Shown here piece by piece: positions 1 to 8,601 of a stretch of 64,000 bases of DNA. The notes beneath the pieces are model-generated. The model worked only from the letters and a program-made list of their open reading frames with translations. It did not search any database and was not told where the DNA came from. The position numbers were made by a program, and so were the translations under genes. How positions within the stretch are numbered: position 1 is the stretch's first letter; every line of letters begins with the position of its first letter. The stretch is from NCBI GenBank assembly GCA_903823025.1, contig CAIJRK010000070.1, positions 1-64,000 on the forward strand, given 5' to 3'. The stretch comes from an uncultured beta proteobacterium (GTDB lineage: Bacteria; Pseudomonadota; Gammaproteobacteria; Burkholderiales; Burkholderiaceae_C).

Positions 1-149
1 CAGGCTGCTGAAATACTTCAGAGACTCATCTTTTGAAAATTTTCGACCTCATAAAATTGCCTACAGGCTATTGTTTTCAAGTTCTTGAGGGGTAGGTCGT
101 CACTCAAGAAGGCGGTTTTTGAATACGAAACCAGTATTTCAGTAGCCTG
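1..149. mobile_element. MITE-like inverted-repeat element, possibly truncated by window edge
   Basis: Bases 1-16 (CAGGCTGCTGAAATAC) and 134-149 (GTATTTCAGTAGCCTG) are inverted repeats with one mismatch. The interior carries a second hairpin, TTCTTGAG at 82-89 with CTCAAGAA at 103-110, and no open reading frame. This is the form of a miniature inverted-repeat element or a transposase-less IS remnant. The left repeat begins at base 1, so the outer boundary and any target duplication cannot be checked. The family is not recognised. Confidence 0.55.
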
Positions 150-367
150 TTAAAGATCATGAACAGGTTCTAAGGCGTTAGGTGCCTTCTGTTGAAGACG
201 ATTTATTAGACCTCGCGGGAGATTTTTGTACGGCCTGCGATGAATCTGTTCTAGCCCTTTTGCAGCAAGCACAAGAAACTATATGTTTTGTAGCATCAGG
301 AAATTAGAATCTGACCCCAATTACCTGTGCGAGACTCCGCACTTTTGACCCTGCCATTGAGAGAATG
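150..367. other. Gene-poor stretch with a short ORF remnant
   Basis: No complete gene is visible here. A 41-codon frame runs from GTG at 182 to TAG at 305-307 and has no recognisable domain. It sits directly after the inverted-repeat element, so it could be the 3' tail of a gene that the element interrupted, or chance. I see no ribosome binding site for it and no RNA gene. Confidence 0.3.
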
Positions 368-730
368 TCAGATGGCTGATCGCTTAACAAGCATCTGTGC
401 AAAGTCCAATACAAGGCGACGATTTGGCAACGAAAGCCGTCGAAAAGTCTTGCGCAGTTCCAAAGCTTCGGACGAATAATCCACAGTCATTTCCCGGTCT
501 TTCTCTGGATGAGTTTGAGGAAGCTGCGTCCCTTCTAAGGCGGCATAAACAGCAGTAGACGACGTCCCCAACGCGATGGCTAACGCATCTAGGCGAGTTG
601 TTGGCAATCGGCGCTCACCGCGTTCAATGCGCGACACGTGACTTGTCCCCATTCCGGCTTCAAAAGCCAGTGTCTCCTGAGTCCAACCTTTTTCTTCCCG
701 AAGCGAACGAATGACTTGGCCAATGTGCAT
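368..730 (-). CDS. XRE-family helix-turn-helix regulator, likely controller of the adjacent R-M system
   Basis: A 120-residue protein (ATG at 730) whose first 60 residues form a Cro/C1-type HTH: RSLREEKGWTQETLAFEAG followed by a recognition helix and SRIERGERRLP. The C-terminal half has no recognised domain. The frame could extend to a TTG at 766, but that codon lies inside a repeated TTGGCAAA motif that looks like operator DNA, so the ATG is preferred. The gene is divergent from a methylase-nuclease gene starting at 930. Small XRE proteins in this position often act as controller proteins that delay restriction until DNA is modified. That role is inferred here from position and from the palindromes between the genes. 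Confidence 0.75.
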   Translation of the reverse strand: MHIGQVIRSLREEKGWTQETLAFEAGMGTSHVSRIERGERRLPTTRLDALAIALGTSSTAVYAALEGTQLPQTHPEKDREMTVDYSSEALELRKTFRRLSLPNRRLVLDFAQMLVKRSAI

Positions 731-929
731 GGGGAAGATTTTTCTTTTAATGTGACTGCTTGGCAAAGCCCATTTGGCAAATCAAAATGTATGATTCGCC
801 TATTTGTCACATAAAGTGGATTGCCCAATCCTGTGGCAATCGCTATCAGTTCACAGAGTCACATATGTCCCCTTTTTATTGGTTCAATAAATCAAAGACG
901 GCAAATGCCCTTCAAAAAGTCTTGCTGAA
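731..929. promoter_or_regulatory. Divergent control region with repeated and palindromic motifs
   Basis: The region between the XRE gene and the R-M gene holds two direct copies of TTGGCAAA (760-767 and 774-781, 14 bp apart). The second lies within an odd palindrome ATTTGGCAAAT (772-782). A further palindrome, GGATTG-CC-CAATCC, lies at 818-831. Such motifs fit binding sites for a dimeric HTH protein acting on both divergent promoters. No protein-binding evidence is available from sequence alone. Confidence 0.45.
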
Positions 930-2864
930 ATGAGTAAAAACGAGCGTAAAACAGAAAATATCGTTCGTGACGAACTGCGTAAATGCGGCTTTTATGATTC
1001 AACATCAGACATCCAGGTTGAGGAACAGAAAAGCAACATCGAAGCTGTCAAACGATTGATGAAGACCGCAAGTAAGTCTGGCGGAGGTGGTGGCGGTGCA
1101 CCTGAATTCATCGCCAGCGCGCCAAGTTCTGCTGATTTTTTACTGGTTGTTGAGTGCAAAGCCGACAGGAAAGACCACAGCAGTGCCGTGGTGCTCAATC
1201 TTCTTAATGGGCAGACGTTCGTTGAAGAGGACGATGCCAAAGCAAAACGAACCCAGCGATTCGCAATTGACGGTGTTCTCCACTATTCCAAATTCTTGGC
1301 ACGTGAGTTCAACGTGATCGCCATTGGCATTAGCGGCGAGACCAAAAAATCTACGTTGATGTCTACTTATTTGTGGCCTAAAGGCAGTAGTAAGCCCAAG
1401 GAGTTGCTCGCCAAAGATGGAGCTGTGTTGAGTGGTTTCATCCCGTGGAAAGATTACATCGAACACGCCACGTTTGATCCAACAGTACAAAAGCTCAGAT
1501 TCGACGAACTTATGAGCTTCGCCGCTGATTTGCACGATTTCATGCGAGACCATGCGAAGCTCACTGAAAGCGAGAAGCCGCTTCTGGTTAGTGGCACGCT
1601 GATTGCCCTGAGAAATAAAGCGTTCGTTGCGTCATACAGCGTTCAGACACCGGCGCAATTGCAGAAAGATTGGATGCGTGTCATCCAAGAAGAAATACAG
1701 GCTGCAGACATTCCCCAGGCTAAGAAAGACAATATGACTCAGCCTTACTCAAGCATCGGGGTTCATCCCGAACTGGGCAAGGCAACGAAGTCGTATCCCA
1801 AAGGTGCGTTGCATGAGCTGATAGACAGGCTTAACCGCAAGGTGTGGCCGTTCATCAGCATCTATCACGACTTCGACGTGGTGGGGCAGTTCTACGGCGA
1901 GTTTCTGAAATACACCGGCGGCGATAAGAAAGCACTGGGTATCGTCCTGACACCCCGCCACGTTACAGAGATTTTTGCTTTATTGGCCAACGTCAACAAG
2001 GATAGTAAAGTTCTGGATATTTGTGCTGGTACAGGAGGGTTTCTTATTTCTGCAATGCATCGCATGTTCAAAAGTGCCACAACAGAGGCGGAAAAAAAGC
2101 GTATTCGCAAAGAGGGTCTGGTTGGCGTTGAACAGCAGCCCAATATGTTCGCATTGGCGGCCTCGAACATGATTTTGCGTGGTGACGGCAAGGCTAACTT
2201 GTACCAAGGCAGCTGCTTTGACGAAGGTATCACGTTCGCAATCAAAAAGCACGAGTGCGACGTAGGGATGATTAACCCACCGTACAGTCAAAGTGACAGC
2301 GATCTGCATGAGCTGCGCTTCATCAAGCAGCTGCTCGACTGCTTGCAGCCAGGGGGAACTGGGATAGCAATTGTTCCAATGGGCTGTGCTTTAAGTGCAA
2401 ATGCTTTACGTGCAGAAATTCTTAGAGCGCACACTTTAGAAGCAGTTATGTCAATGTCGGATCAACTTTTCTATCCAGTTGGAACCGTCACATGCATCAT
2501 GGTATTTACTGCGCATAAGCCACACGCCAGGGAGGATCGCAAGACTTGGTTTGGATACTGGAAAGCTGATGGCTTCATAAAAACAAAACATAAAGGTCGT
2601 ATCGACCTGAATGACTCCTGGCCTGCTATTCGTGATCGTTGGGTGGAGGCTTTTCGGAATCGTGAAGTTCATCCAGGAGAAAGTGTTCGACAAAAGGTCA
2701 CGGCTGAAGATGAATGGTGTGCCGAAGCCTATATGGAAACAGACTACTCAAAGATCACCTGCGATGACTTTGAACGCACTGTGTCTGATTACGCGATTTT
2801 TAGGATTCTTGGATCACAACAAAGTATCGGTGAAGAATTTGAAAATGCAGAGGCATCTGAATGA
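930..2864 (+). CDS. Restriction-modification fusion: N-terminal nuclease plus N6-adenine methylase
   Basis: A 644-residue protein combining both catalytic activities. An N-terminal nuclease-like motif has D69 and E75-C-K77 in a hydrophobic strand, after a run of six glycines at 51-56. The HsdM-type methylase follows: TPRHV at 341-345, SAM-binding motif DICAGTGGF at 363-371, and catalytic NPPYS at 449-453. The length and order resemble the A subunit of type IIB/BcgI-like enzymes rather than a plain type I HsdM. The next gene overlaps by 4 bp (ATGA) and encodes a specificity-like protein, so the two are probably co-translated and form one enzyme. The recognition site is unknown. Base use is visibly more AT-rich than in the urt genes, consistent with acquisition. 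Confidence 0.8.
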   Translation: MSKNERKTENIVRDELRKCGFYDSTSDIQVEEQKSNIEAVKRLMKTASKSGGGGGGAPEFIASAPSSADFLLVVECKADRKDHSSAVVLNLLNGQTFVEEDDAKAKRTQRFAIDGVLHYSKFLAREFNVIAIGISGETKKSTLMSTYLWPKGSSKPKELLAKDGAVLSGFIPWKDYIEHATFDPTVQKLRFDELMSFAADLHDFMRDHAKLTESEKPLLVSGTLIALRNKAFVASYSVQTPAQLQKDWMRVIQEEIQAADIPQAKKDNMTQPYSSIGVHPELGKATKSYPKGALHELIDRLNRKVWPFISIYHDFDVVGQFYGEFLKYTGGDKKALGIVLTPRHVTEIFALLANVNKDSKVLDICAGTGGFLISAMHRMFKSATTEAEKKRIRKEGLVGVEQQPNMFALAASNMILRGDGKANLYQGSCFDEGITFAIKKHECDVGMINPPYSQSDSDLHELRFIKQLLDCLQPGGTGIAIVPMGCALSANALRAEILRAHTLEAVMSMSDQLFYPVGTVTCIMVFTAHKPHAREDRKTWFGYWKADGFIKTKHKGRIDLNDSWPAIRDRWVEAFRNREVHPGESVRQKVTAEDEWCAEAYMETDYSKITCDDFERTVSDYAIFRILGSQQSIGEEFENAEASE

Positions 2865-3340
2865 AACTTGTGACTTTGTCAACATTGTTTAGTGTTACTT
2901 ACGGTGTGAATCTTGAACTTAATAGGATGACAGTCAACGTAAATGGAATACCTTTCGTGGGCCGCTCTGATCGCAACAATGGCGTGACCGCACACGTCGT
3001 ATTCAGCTCTGGCATCGTTCCCAATCCATCAGGAACACTCTCGGTAGCTGGCGGTGGTTCTGTGCTTGCCACGTTCCTGCAACTTGAACCGTATTATTCA
3101 GGACGCGATCTGTTTTATCTCACTGCGTTGGTGCCAATGACAGACAGTCAGAAGCTCTATTACTGTGTCTGTATCCGCTCAAATCGGTATCGCTACAGCT
3201 ATGGGCGACAAGCTAACAAGACACTCAAAGAGTTATTAATTCCCTCATTAGACGACGTGCCCGAGTGGGTGGATGGCGGACTCAGTCGGGTAATATCTGA
3301 CTTTTCCAAACGTCTCCAAAGCATCGGTGATGAACCATAA
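2861..3340 (+). CDS. Half-size HsdS-like specificity subunit (single target-recognition domain)
   Basis: A 159-residue protein with the layout of one HsdS/BcgIB target-recognition domain: an N-terminal 'tlstLFsVTYGVNLEL' strand, 'IPFVGRSDRNNGV' and 'VLATFLQLEPYYSGRDLFYLTAL'. Full S subunits carry two such domains and about 350-450 residues, so this is a half-S unit that would need to dimerise to read a bipartite or palindromic site. It overlaps the preceding nuclease-methylase stop codon by 4 bp. A truncated pseudogene is the alternative, but the reading frame is clean and ends shortly after the conserved helix region. Confidence 0.7.
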   Translation: MKLVTLSTLFSVTYGVNLELNRMTVNVNGIPFVGRSDRNNGVTAHVVFSSGIVPNPSGTLSVAGGGSVLATFLQLEPYYSGRDLFYLTALVPMTDSQKLYYCVCIRSNRYRYSYGRQANKTLKELLIPSLDDVPEWVDGGLSRVISDFSKRLQSIGDEP

Positions 3341-3472
3341 AACATCTCGACGCTGGTTGTTTGTGGATGGATCAGGCTGAATTGAATGCACAGTCCGTGA
3401 TGGTGCCACAGTGCCGATCAGCGTCTACTAATGACACGCGCAAGACTTATTTTTAGTTTATTCCGCCATCTC

Positions 3473-3490
3473 ATACGCCACAAGGCGTAT
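3473..3490. other. Short perfect hairpin upstream of urtA
   Basis: ATACGCC (3473-3479) and GGCGTAT (3484-3490) form a 7-bp stem with a 4-base loop. No T-run follows on either strand, so it is not a typical intrinsic terminator. It lies between the R-M genes and urtA and could end R-M transcription with Rho or shape the urtA leader. Confidence 0.3.
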
Positions 3491-3537
3491 TCCCCAAACC
3501 CCCGCTTCTCCCTAAAGTCACCCCATCGCTACACAAA

Positions 3538-3565
3538 GGCCTGTCTGACAACAGAAAAACAGGCC
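3538..3565 (+). promoter_or_regulatory. Leader hairpin before urtA
   Basis: GGCCTGT (3538-3544) pairs with ACAGGCC (3559-3565) around a 14-base loop, ending about 45 bp before the urtA ATG. It could be a transcript leader structure. It does not match a riboswitch I recognise; a guanidine-I riboswitch was considered because these can precede urt genes, but its conserved core was not seen. Confidence 0.3.
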
Positions 3566-3609
3566 GCCGCGCTGCGAGATGGAAACTTATCACCACCGGA
3601 GAAGCACAA

Positions 3610-4869
3610 ATGAAACGTCGTTTTACGCTCAAGGCACTCACTGCTGCCGTCGCCCTCACCACCTTGTCTGCGTTGCCGTCGTATGCCGCCGACACCATCA
3701 AGGTCGGCATTCTGCACAGCCTCTCAGGCACCATGGCTATTTCAGAAACGGTGTTGAAAGACACCGTGCTGATGGCCATTGACGAGATCAATGCCAAGGG
3801 TGGCGTGCTGGGCAAGAAGCTCGAACCGGTCATTGTTGATCCCGCTTCCAACTGGCCCTTGTTTGCTGAAAGAACCCGTCAACTGCTCACGCAAGACAAG
3901 GTCGCGGTGATCTTTGGTTGCTGGACTTCTGTGTCCCGTAAATCTGTATTGCCGGTGTTGGAAGAACTCAACGGTTTGTTGTTCTACCCCGTGCAGTACG
4001 AGGGCGAGGAGTTGTCCAAGAATGTGTTCTACACCGGTGCAGCGCCTAACCAGCAAGCCATTCCTGCCGTCGATTATTTGATGAGCAAAGACGGCGGCGC
4101 GGCCAAGCGTTGGGTGTTGCTGGGCACCGACTATGTTTACCCCCGCACCACTAACAAAATTCTGCGTGCCTACCTCAAATCCAAGGGCGTGGCTGACAAG
4201 GACATCGACGAGAAGTACACCCCGTTTGGTCACTCCGATTACCAAACCATCGTAGCTGACATCAAGAAGTTCTCAGCCGGTGGCAAGACCGCCGTGGTGT
4301 CCACCATCAATGGCGACTCCAACGTGCCGTTCTACAAAGAACTGGGTAACGCCGGCCTGAACGCCAAAGATGTGCCGGTTGTTGCCTTCTCGGTCGGCGA
4401 GGAAGAATTGCGCGGCGTGGACACCAAGCCGCTGGTCGGTCACCTCGCGGCCTGGAACTACTTCCAGTCCATCAAGAACCCCACCAATACCGAATTCATC
4501 AAGAAGTGGTCAACCTACGCCAAGGCCAAGAATCTGCCTGGCGCGGACAAGCCTTTGACCAACGATCCGATGGAAGCCACCTACATCGGCATCAACATGT
4601 GGAAGCAAGCGGTTGAAAAAGCCAAGTCCACCGATGTGGACAAGGTCATTGCCGCCATGGCGGGCCAGACTTTCAAGGCACCAAGCGGCATCGTGAGCAA
4701 GATGGATGAGAAAAATCATCACCTGCACAAATCGGTGTTCATTGGTGAAATCCGGGCCGATGGTCAGTTCAATGTGGTCTGGAAAACACCCGGCCCCGTG
4801 AAGGCCAAACCTTGGTCACCTTACATCGAAGGCAACGCTGGCAAGCCAGACGAGCCTGTCAAGAAGTAA
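3610..4869 (+). CDS. urtA: Urea ABC transporter, periplasmic substrate-binding protein UrtA
   Basis: A 419-residue protein with a clear Sec signal peptide (KRR, hydrophobic core, cleavage near PSYAAD) and the amide/urea-binding fold: KVGILHSLSGTMAISE, DWP-type ligand loop and FGCWTSVSRK typical of UrtA. It captures urea in the periplasm and delivers it to UrtBC. GGAG lies about 9 bases before the ATG at 3610. It is first in a five-gene urt cluster read in one direction. Family assignment is strong from the motifs and from the neighbouring UrtB-E. Confidence 0.95.
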   Translation: MKRRFTLKALTAAVALTTLSALPSYAADTIKVGILHSLSGTMAISETVLKDTVLMAIDEINAKGGVLGKKLEPVIVDPASNWPLFAERTRQLLTQDKVAVIFGCWTSVSRKSVLPVLEELNGLLFYPVQYEGEELSKNVFYTGAAPNQQAIPAVDYLMSKDGGAAKRWVLLGTDYVYPRTTNKILRAYLKSKGVADKDIDEKYTPFGHSDYQTIVADIKKFSAGGKTAVVSTINGDSNVPFYKELGNAGLNAKDVPVVAFSVGEEELRGVDTKPLVGHLAAWNYFQSIKNPTNTEFIKKWSTYAKAKNLPGADKPLTNDPMEATYIGINMWKQAVEKAKSTDVDKVIAAMAGQTFKAPSGIVSKMDEKNHHLHKSVFIGEIRADGQFNVVWKTPGPVKAKPWSPYIEGNAGKPDEPVKK

Positions 4870-4950
4870 GCCACCCAGCTATCCAACTGCCACGCGGCGA
4901 CTGTCATTGCGGACTTGATCTGCCATAACAGTCGCCGGTTTCGCTCACCT

Positions 4951-4968
4951 CAACCTCAACCTCAACCT
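4951..4968 (+). repeat. CAACCT hexanucleotide repeat, three copies
   Basis: Three perfect tandem CAACCT units directly precede the urtB ribosome binding region and are themselves preceded by a partial unit (CACCT). The tract is short and outside the coding frame if translation starts at 4984. Copy-number change would alter spacing in the urtA-urtB gap but no effect is known. Confidence 0.6.
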
Positions 4969-4983
4969 AAAAAGAGTCTGTCA

Positions 4984-6564
4984 ATGCTTCGACGTTTGAT
5001 CCGATTGACGGCATTTACCCTATTTTTTATAGCGAGTCATGCCCACGCCCTCACGGCTGATGCGGCCAAAGCCATGGCCTCTGGCGACTCCGAGGCACGC
5101 ATTGCTGCGATGAATCAAGCCATGCAAACGGCAGATGACAAGACGGCTGAATTTTTGCAGGCCTTGTCTGACGACGCGGTCAAAGTGACGGCCAACCAAG
5201 CTTTTATTGTGCGTGAGGGTCAAGGCTTTGACCCTGTAACCGGCAACGCAGTCATCGTGCCCGACGATGCCGATGACGTGATGAATAACAACCGGATGCG
5301 CAGCGAGTTGGATTCAGCCCTAGCGGCGATTCGTATTTTTTCAAAAGACGAGACTATTCGTCGTGACGCTATTCGTCAACTCCAAAGTGACGCTGATGAA
5401 ACCAAATTACCTTTGATCGAGAAAGCCTATGCGGCTGAGAAAAACGCCCAACTCAAAGAAGAATTGGGCTTGGTACGTGCCGCCGCTTTGCTGAACAGTC
5501 CCGACAAAATCAAGCGCCTGGCCGCAGCCACCTTACTGGGAACCAGCACGCAAGCCAGCACTAAAACAGTGTTGCTGACGCGACTTAAAAAAGAGACTGA
5601 ACCTGACGTGAAGGCCGCGCTACAAAAAGCCTTGCACAAAGTTGAATCTGCCTTAGCGTGGGGTGACCGGCTGGGCGCTATCTTTAGCGGCCTCAGCCTA
5701 GGTTCTATCCTGTTACTGGTCGCATTGGGCTTGGCGATTACCTACGGGTTGATGGGTGTGATCAACATGGCGCATGGCGAGTTGATGATGATTGGCGCTT
5801 ATGCCACCTATGTCGTACAAGGCTTGTTTCAACAATATCTACCCAACGCTTTTGACTGGTATTTGCTGGCCTCGGTGCCGGTCGCTTTTCTCGCGGCGGC
5901 CTTGATGGGCGCGCTGATGGAGCGCACGGTGATTCGCTTTTTGTACGGTCGTCCGCTAGAGACTTTGTTGGCGACTTGGGGCATTAGCTTGATGCTGATG
6001 CAAGGTGTTCGTTCATTGTTTGGCGCACAAAATGTGGGCGTTGAAAATCCATCATGGATGAGTGGTGGCGTGCAGGTGCTGGGTAATTTGTCATTGCCTT
6101 ACAACCGACTGGTCATCATTGGTTTTGCCTTGTTTGTGTTGCTCGCTGTTGGGTGGCTCATCAGCAAAACGCGGCTGGGTTTGTTTGTACGTGGGGTCAC
6201 GCAAAACCGCGCCATGGCGTCGTGTATGGGCGTGAATACGGCGCGCATTGATACCTATGCTTTTGCTTTGGGTTCGGGCATTGCGGGGCTGGCGGGTTGT
6301 GCGCTCAGTCAGGTCGGCAATGTCGGGCCGGACTTGGGGCAGGGCTACATCGTGGACTCGTTCATGGTGGTGGTTCTGGGTGGCGTGGGCCAGTTGGCGG
6401 GTACGGTTTATGCCGCTTTGGGATTGGGCATTTTGAACAAGTTTCTTGAAGGTTGGGTGGGTGCTGTGCTGGCCAAAATTGCAGTGCTGGTGTTCATCAT
6501 TATTTTTATTCAAAAACGTCCACAAGGCATCTTTGCCATGAAGGGCCGGAGCGCCGAATCATGA
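4984..6564 (+). CDS. urtB: Urea ABC transporter permease UrtB
   Basis: A 526-residue inner-membrane permease of the branched-chain amino acid (LivH-like) type. The first 23 residues form a signal peptide, then comes the roughly 200-residue HEAT-like periplasmic region characteristic of UrtB, and from about residue 235 a multi-spanning LivH domain (GLMGVINMAHGELMMIGAY). The frame is open further upstream to 4915, but ATG 4984 follows AAAGAG and gives a proper signal sequence, while the upstream part is encoded by CAACCT repeats. It ends in an ATGA overlap with urtC, indicating coupled translation. Confidence 0.93.
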   Translation: MLRRLIRLTAFTLFFIASHAHALTADAAKAMASGDSEARIAAMNQAMQTADDKTAEFLQALSDDAVKVTANQAFIVREGQGFDPVTGNAVIVPDDADDVMNNNRMRSELDSALAAIRIFSKDETIRRDAIRQLQSDADETKLPLIEKAYAAEKNAQLKEELGLVRAAALLNSPDKIKRLAAATLLGTSTQASTKTVLLTRLKKETEPDVKAALQKALHKVESALAWGDRLGAIFSGLSLGSILLLVALGLAITYGLMGVINMAHGELMMIGAYATYVVQGLFQQYLPNAFDWYLLASVPVAFLAAALMGALMERTVIRFLYGRPLETLLATWGISLMLMQGVRSLFGAQNVGVENPSWMSGGVQVLGNLSLPYNRLVIIGFALFVLLAVGWLISKTRLGLFVRGVTQNRAMASCMGVNTARIDTYAFALGSGIAGLAGCALSQVGNVGPDLGQGYIVDSFMVVVLGGVGQLAGTVYAALGLGILNKFLEGWVGAVLAKIAVLVFIIIFIQKRPQGIFAMKGRSAES

Positions 6565-7721
6565 GCCACATCACCTTACCCACCAAAAGCCCAGTGCTGA
6601 CCGGCAAAGGCTGGAGCGCCTTCATCATTGCTTTGATCGTGGTCGGTGCCGTGGCACCTCTGCTTAATTTGATGGTGCCGGAACACAGCTTTTTCCACCT
6701 GAGCGACTATGCCGTCGGGTTGATTGGCAAGATCATGTGCTACGCCATTCTTGCGTTGGCGATGGACTTGATCTGGGGCTACACCGGTATTTTGAGTTTG
6801 GGGCACGGTCTGTTTTTTGCACTCGGTGGCTACGTCATGGGCATGTACCTCATGCGTCAGATTGGTGCCGATGGCAACTACAAAAGCGATCTGCCTGACT
6901 TCATGGTGTTCCTGGACTGGAAGACCTTGCCCTGGCATTGGACGTTCAGCGACAGCTTCATTGCAACTTTGTTTTTAGTGGTGGCGGTGCCGGGAGCGGT
7001 GGCCTTTTTGTTTGGTTACTTTGCCTTTCGGTCGCGCATCAAGGGGGTGTACTTCTCGATCATTACGCAAGCCATGACCTTTGCCGCCATGTTGCTTTTC
7101 TTTCGCAATGAGACCGGCGTTGGGGGCAACAACGGTTTCACGGATTTCAAGCGGATTTTGAATATTCCTATCGCTACGCAAGAGATGCGGATGACGCTGT
7201 TTGTGATGACGGGTGTCACGCTACTCGGGTTCTTTTTGTTCGCTCGCTGGCTGGTAAATAGCAAGTTTGGCCGCGTGCTGCAAGCTGTGCGTGACGCTGA
7301 AACGCGGGTCATGTTCTCGGGCTATAACCCGATTGGTTACAAGCTCACCATCTGGACGATTTCGGCCATGATGTGCGGCGTCGCCGGGGCTTTGTATGTG
7401 CCGCAAGTCGGCATCATTAACCCGAGTGAAATGAGCCCGGCTAACTCGATTGAGATCGCTATTTGGGCCGCCGTCGGGGGCCGCGCTTCGCTGATCGGTC
7501 CTATCATTGGTGCCTTTATTGTCAATGGCGCGAAGAGCTGGTTGACGGTGGCTTACCCTGAATTTTGGCTGTACTTCTTGGGTGCGCTCTTTATTGGTGT
7601 GACCTTGTTCTTGCCCAATGGCGTGGTGGGCTTGGTTAAAAAAGTTATGCCATTTTTCAAGAAAGATCGTGCCAGCACCGTCGCCAAAAAATCAGAACCT
7701 AACGCATCGGATGAAAAATGA
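6561..7721 (+). CDS. urtC: Urea ABC transporter permease UrtC
   Basis: A 386-residue LivM-type permease with about ten membrane segments and the conserved 'GYTGILSLGHGLFFALGGYVMGMY' region (quoted in part: GILSLGHGLFFALGGY). It pairs with UrtB to form the urea channel. The ATG at 6561 overlaps the urtB stop. A charged tail (KKDRASTVAKKSE) ends the protein. It overlaps urtD by 4 bp. Confidence 0.93.
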   Translation: MSHITLPTKSPVLTGKGWSAFIIALIVVGAVAPLLNLMVPEHSFFHLSDYAVGLIGKIMCYAILALAMDLIWGYTGILSLGHGLFFALGGYVMGMYLMRQIGADGNYKSDLPDFMVFLDWKTLPWHWTFSDSFIATLFLVVAVPGAVAFLFGYFAFRSRIKGVYFSIITQAMTFAAMLLFFRNETGVGGNNGFTDFKRILNIPIATQEMRMTLFVMTGVTLLGFFLFARWLVNSKFGRVLQAVRDAETRVMFSGYNPIGYKLTIWTISAMMCGVAGALYVPQVGIINPSEMSPANSIEIAIWAAVGGRASLIGPIIGAFIVNGAKSWLTVAYPEFWLYFLGALFIGVTLFLPNGVVGLVKKVMPFFKKDRASTVAKKSEPNASDEK

Positions 7722-8599
7722 CACCTGAACTGCTAGAAGAAGGCGCTCGCCGCGTGGCGTCACACAGTGCGGCGTTGGAAGGTCAAACCGGGCGCACGGA
7801 GTCGGGCGGACGGGCGGCAGGTTTCTCGCGCATTCACACGCCGGGTGAAGTCGATGTGACGCATGGCCGCATCTTGTACCTTGAAAACGTGAGTGTGAGT
7901 TTTGATGGTTTCAAGGCGATTAATAATCTCTCGCTCGATATTGCGCCCGGCGAGTTGCGTTGCATCATTGGCCCCAACGGCGCAGGCAAGACCACGATGA
8001 TGGACATCATCACCGGCAAAACGCGGCCTGATGAAGGCACGGTTTACTTTGGTAGCACCATTGATTTATTGCGTTACACCGAGTTTGAGATTGCCCAAAT
8101 GGGCATTGGTCGAAAGTTTCAAAAACCCACGGTGTTTGAACAACTCACCGTGTTTGAGAATCTGGAACTGGCCCTGAAAACCAACAAGGTGGTCACGGCT
8201 TCCATGTTCTTTCGTTTGGATTCAACGCAGAGTGATCGACTGGCCGAGATTCTTCACACCATCCATTTGGCTGACAGCGTATCGCGTTTGGCGGGTACTT
8301 TAAGTCATGGTCAAAAGCAGTGGCTGGAGATTGGCATGTTGCTGATGCAAGACCCCAAACTGCTACTGCTTGATGAACCCGTCGCAGGTATGACTGATCT
8401 TGAAACCGAGCGCACTGCCGAGTTATTTCTAAGTCTGAAAGGCAAGCACTCGTTGATGGTGGTGGAGCACGACATGAGCTTTATCAACACGATTTCCGAC
8501 ATCGTCACGGTGCTGTGTGAAGGCTCTGTCTTGGCACAGGGCACGTTGGCGCAAGTGCAGTCGGATGAGCGGGTGATTGAGGTGTACTTGGGAAGATAA
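7718..8599 (+). CDS. urtD: Urea ABC transporter ATPase UrtD
   Basis: A 293-residue ABC ATPase of the LivG type. Walker A is GPNGAGKTT, the signature region is LSHGQKQWLEIGM and Walker B is LLLLDEPVAGM, followed by the H-loop VVEHDM. About 50 residues precede the ABC domain; such an N-terminal extension is common in UrtD of Burkholderiales. Start ATG at 7718 overlaps the urtC stop. It works with UrtE as the ATPase pair that drives urea import. Confidence 0.93.
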   Translation: MTPELLEEGARRVASHSAALEGQTGRTESGGRAAGFSRIHTPGEVDVTHGRILYLENVSVSFDGFKAINNLSLDIAPGELRCIIGPNGAGKTTMMDIITGKTRPDEGTVYFGSTIDLLRYTEFEIAQMGIGRKFQKPTVFEQLTVFENLELALKTNKVVTASMFFRLDSTQSDRLAEILHTIHLADSVSRLAGTLSHGQKQWLEIGMLLMQDPKLLLLDEPVAGMTDLETERTAELFLSLKGKHSLMVVEHDMSFINTISDIVTVLCEGSVLAQGTLAQVQSDERVIEVYLGR

Positions 8600-8601
8600 G
8601 C

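Noticed and set aside
3341-3609. Guanidine-I or other riboswitch before urtA
   Set aside because: Two hairpins are present, but the conserved core sequences of known classes were not seen.
4951-4968. CAACCT repeats as phase-variable coding repeat in urtB
   Set aside because: The likely urtB start (4984) lies downstream; three copies are too few to argue for variation, and hexamers would not shift the frame.
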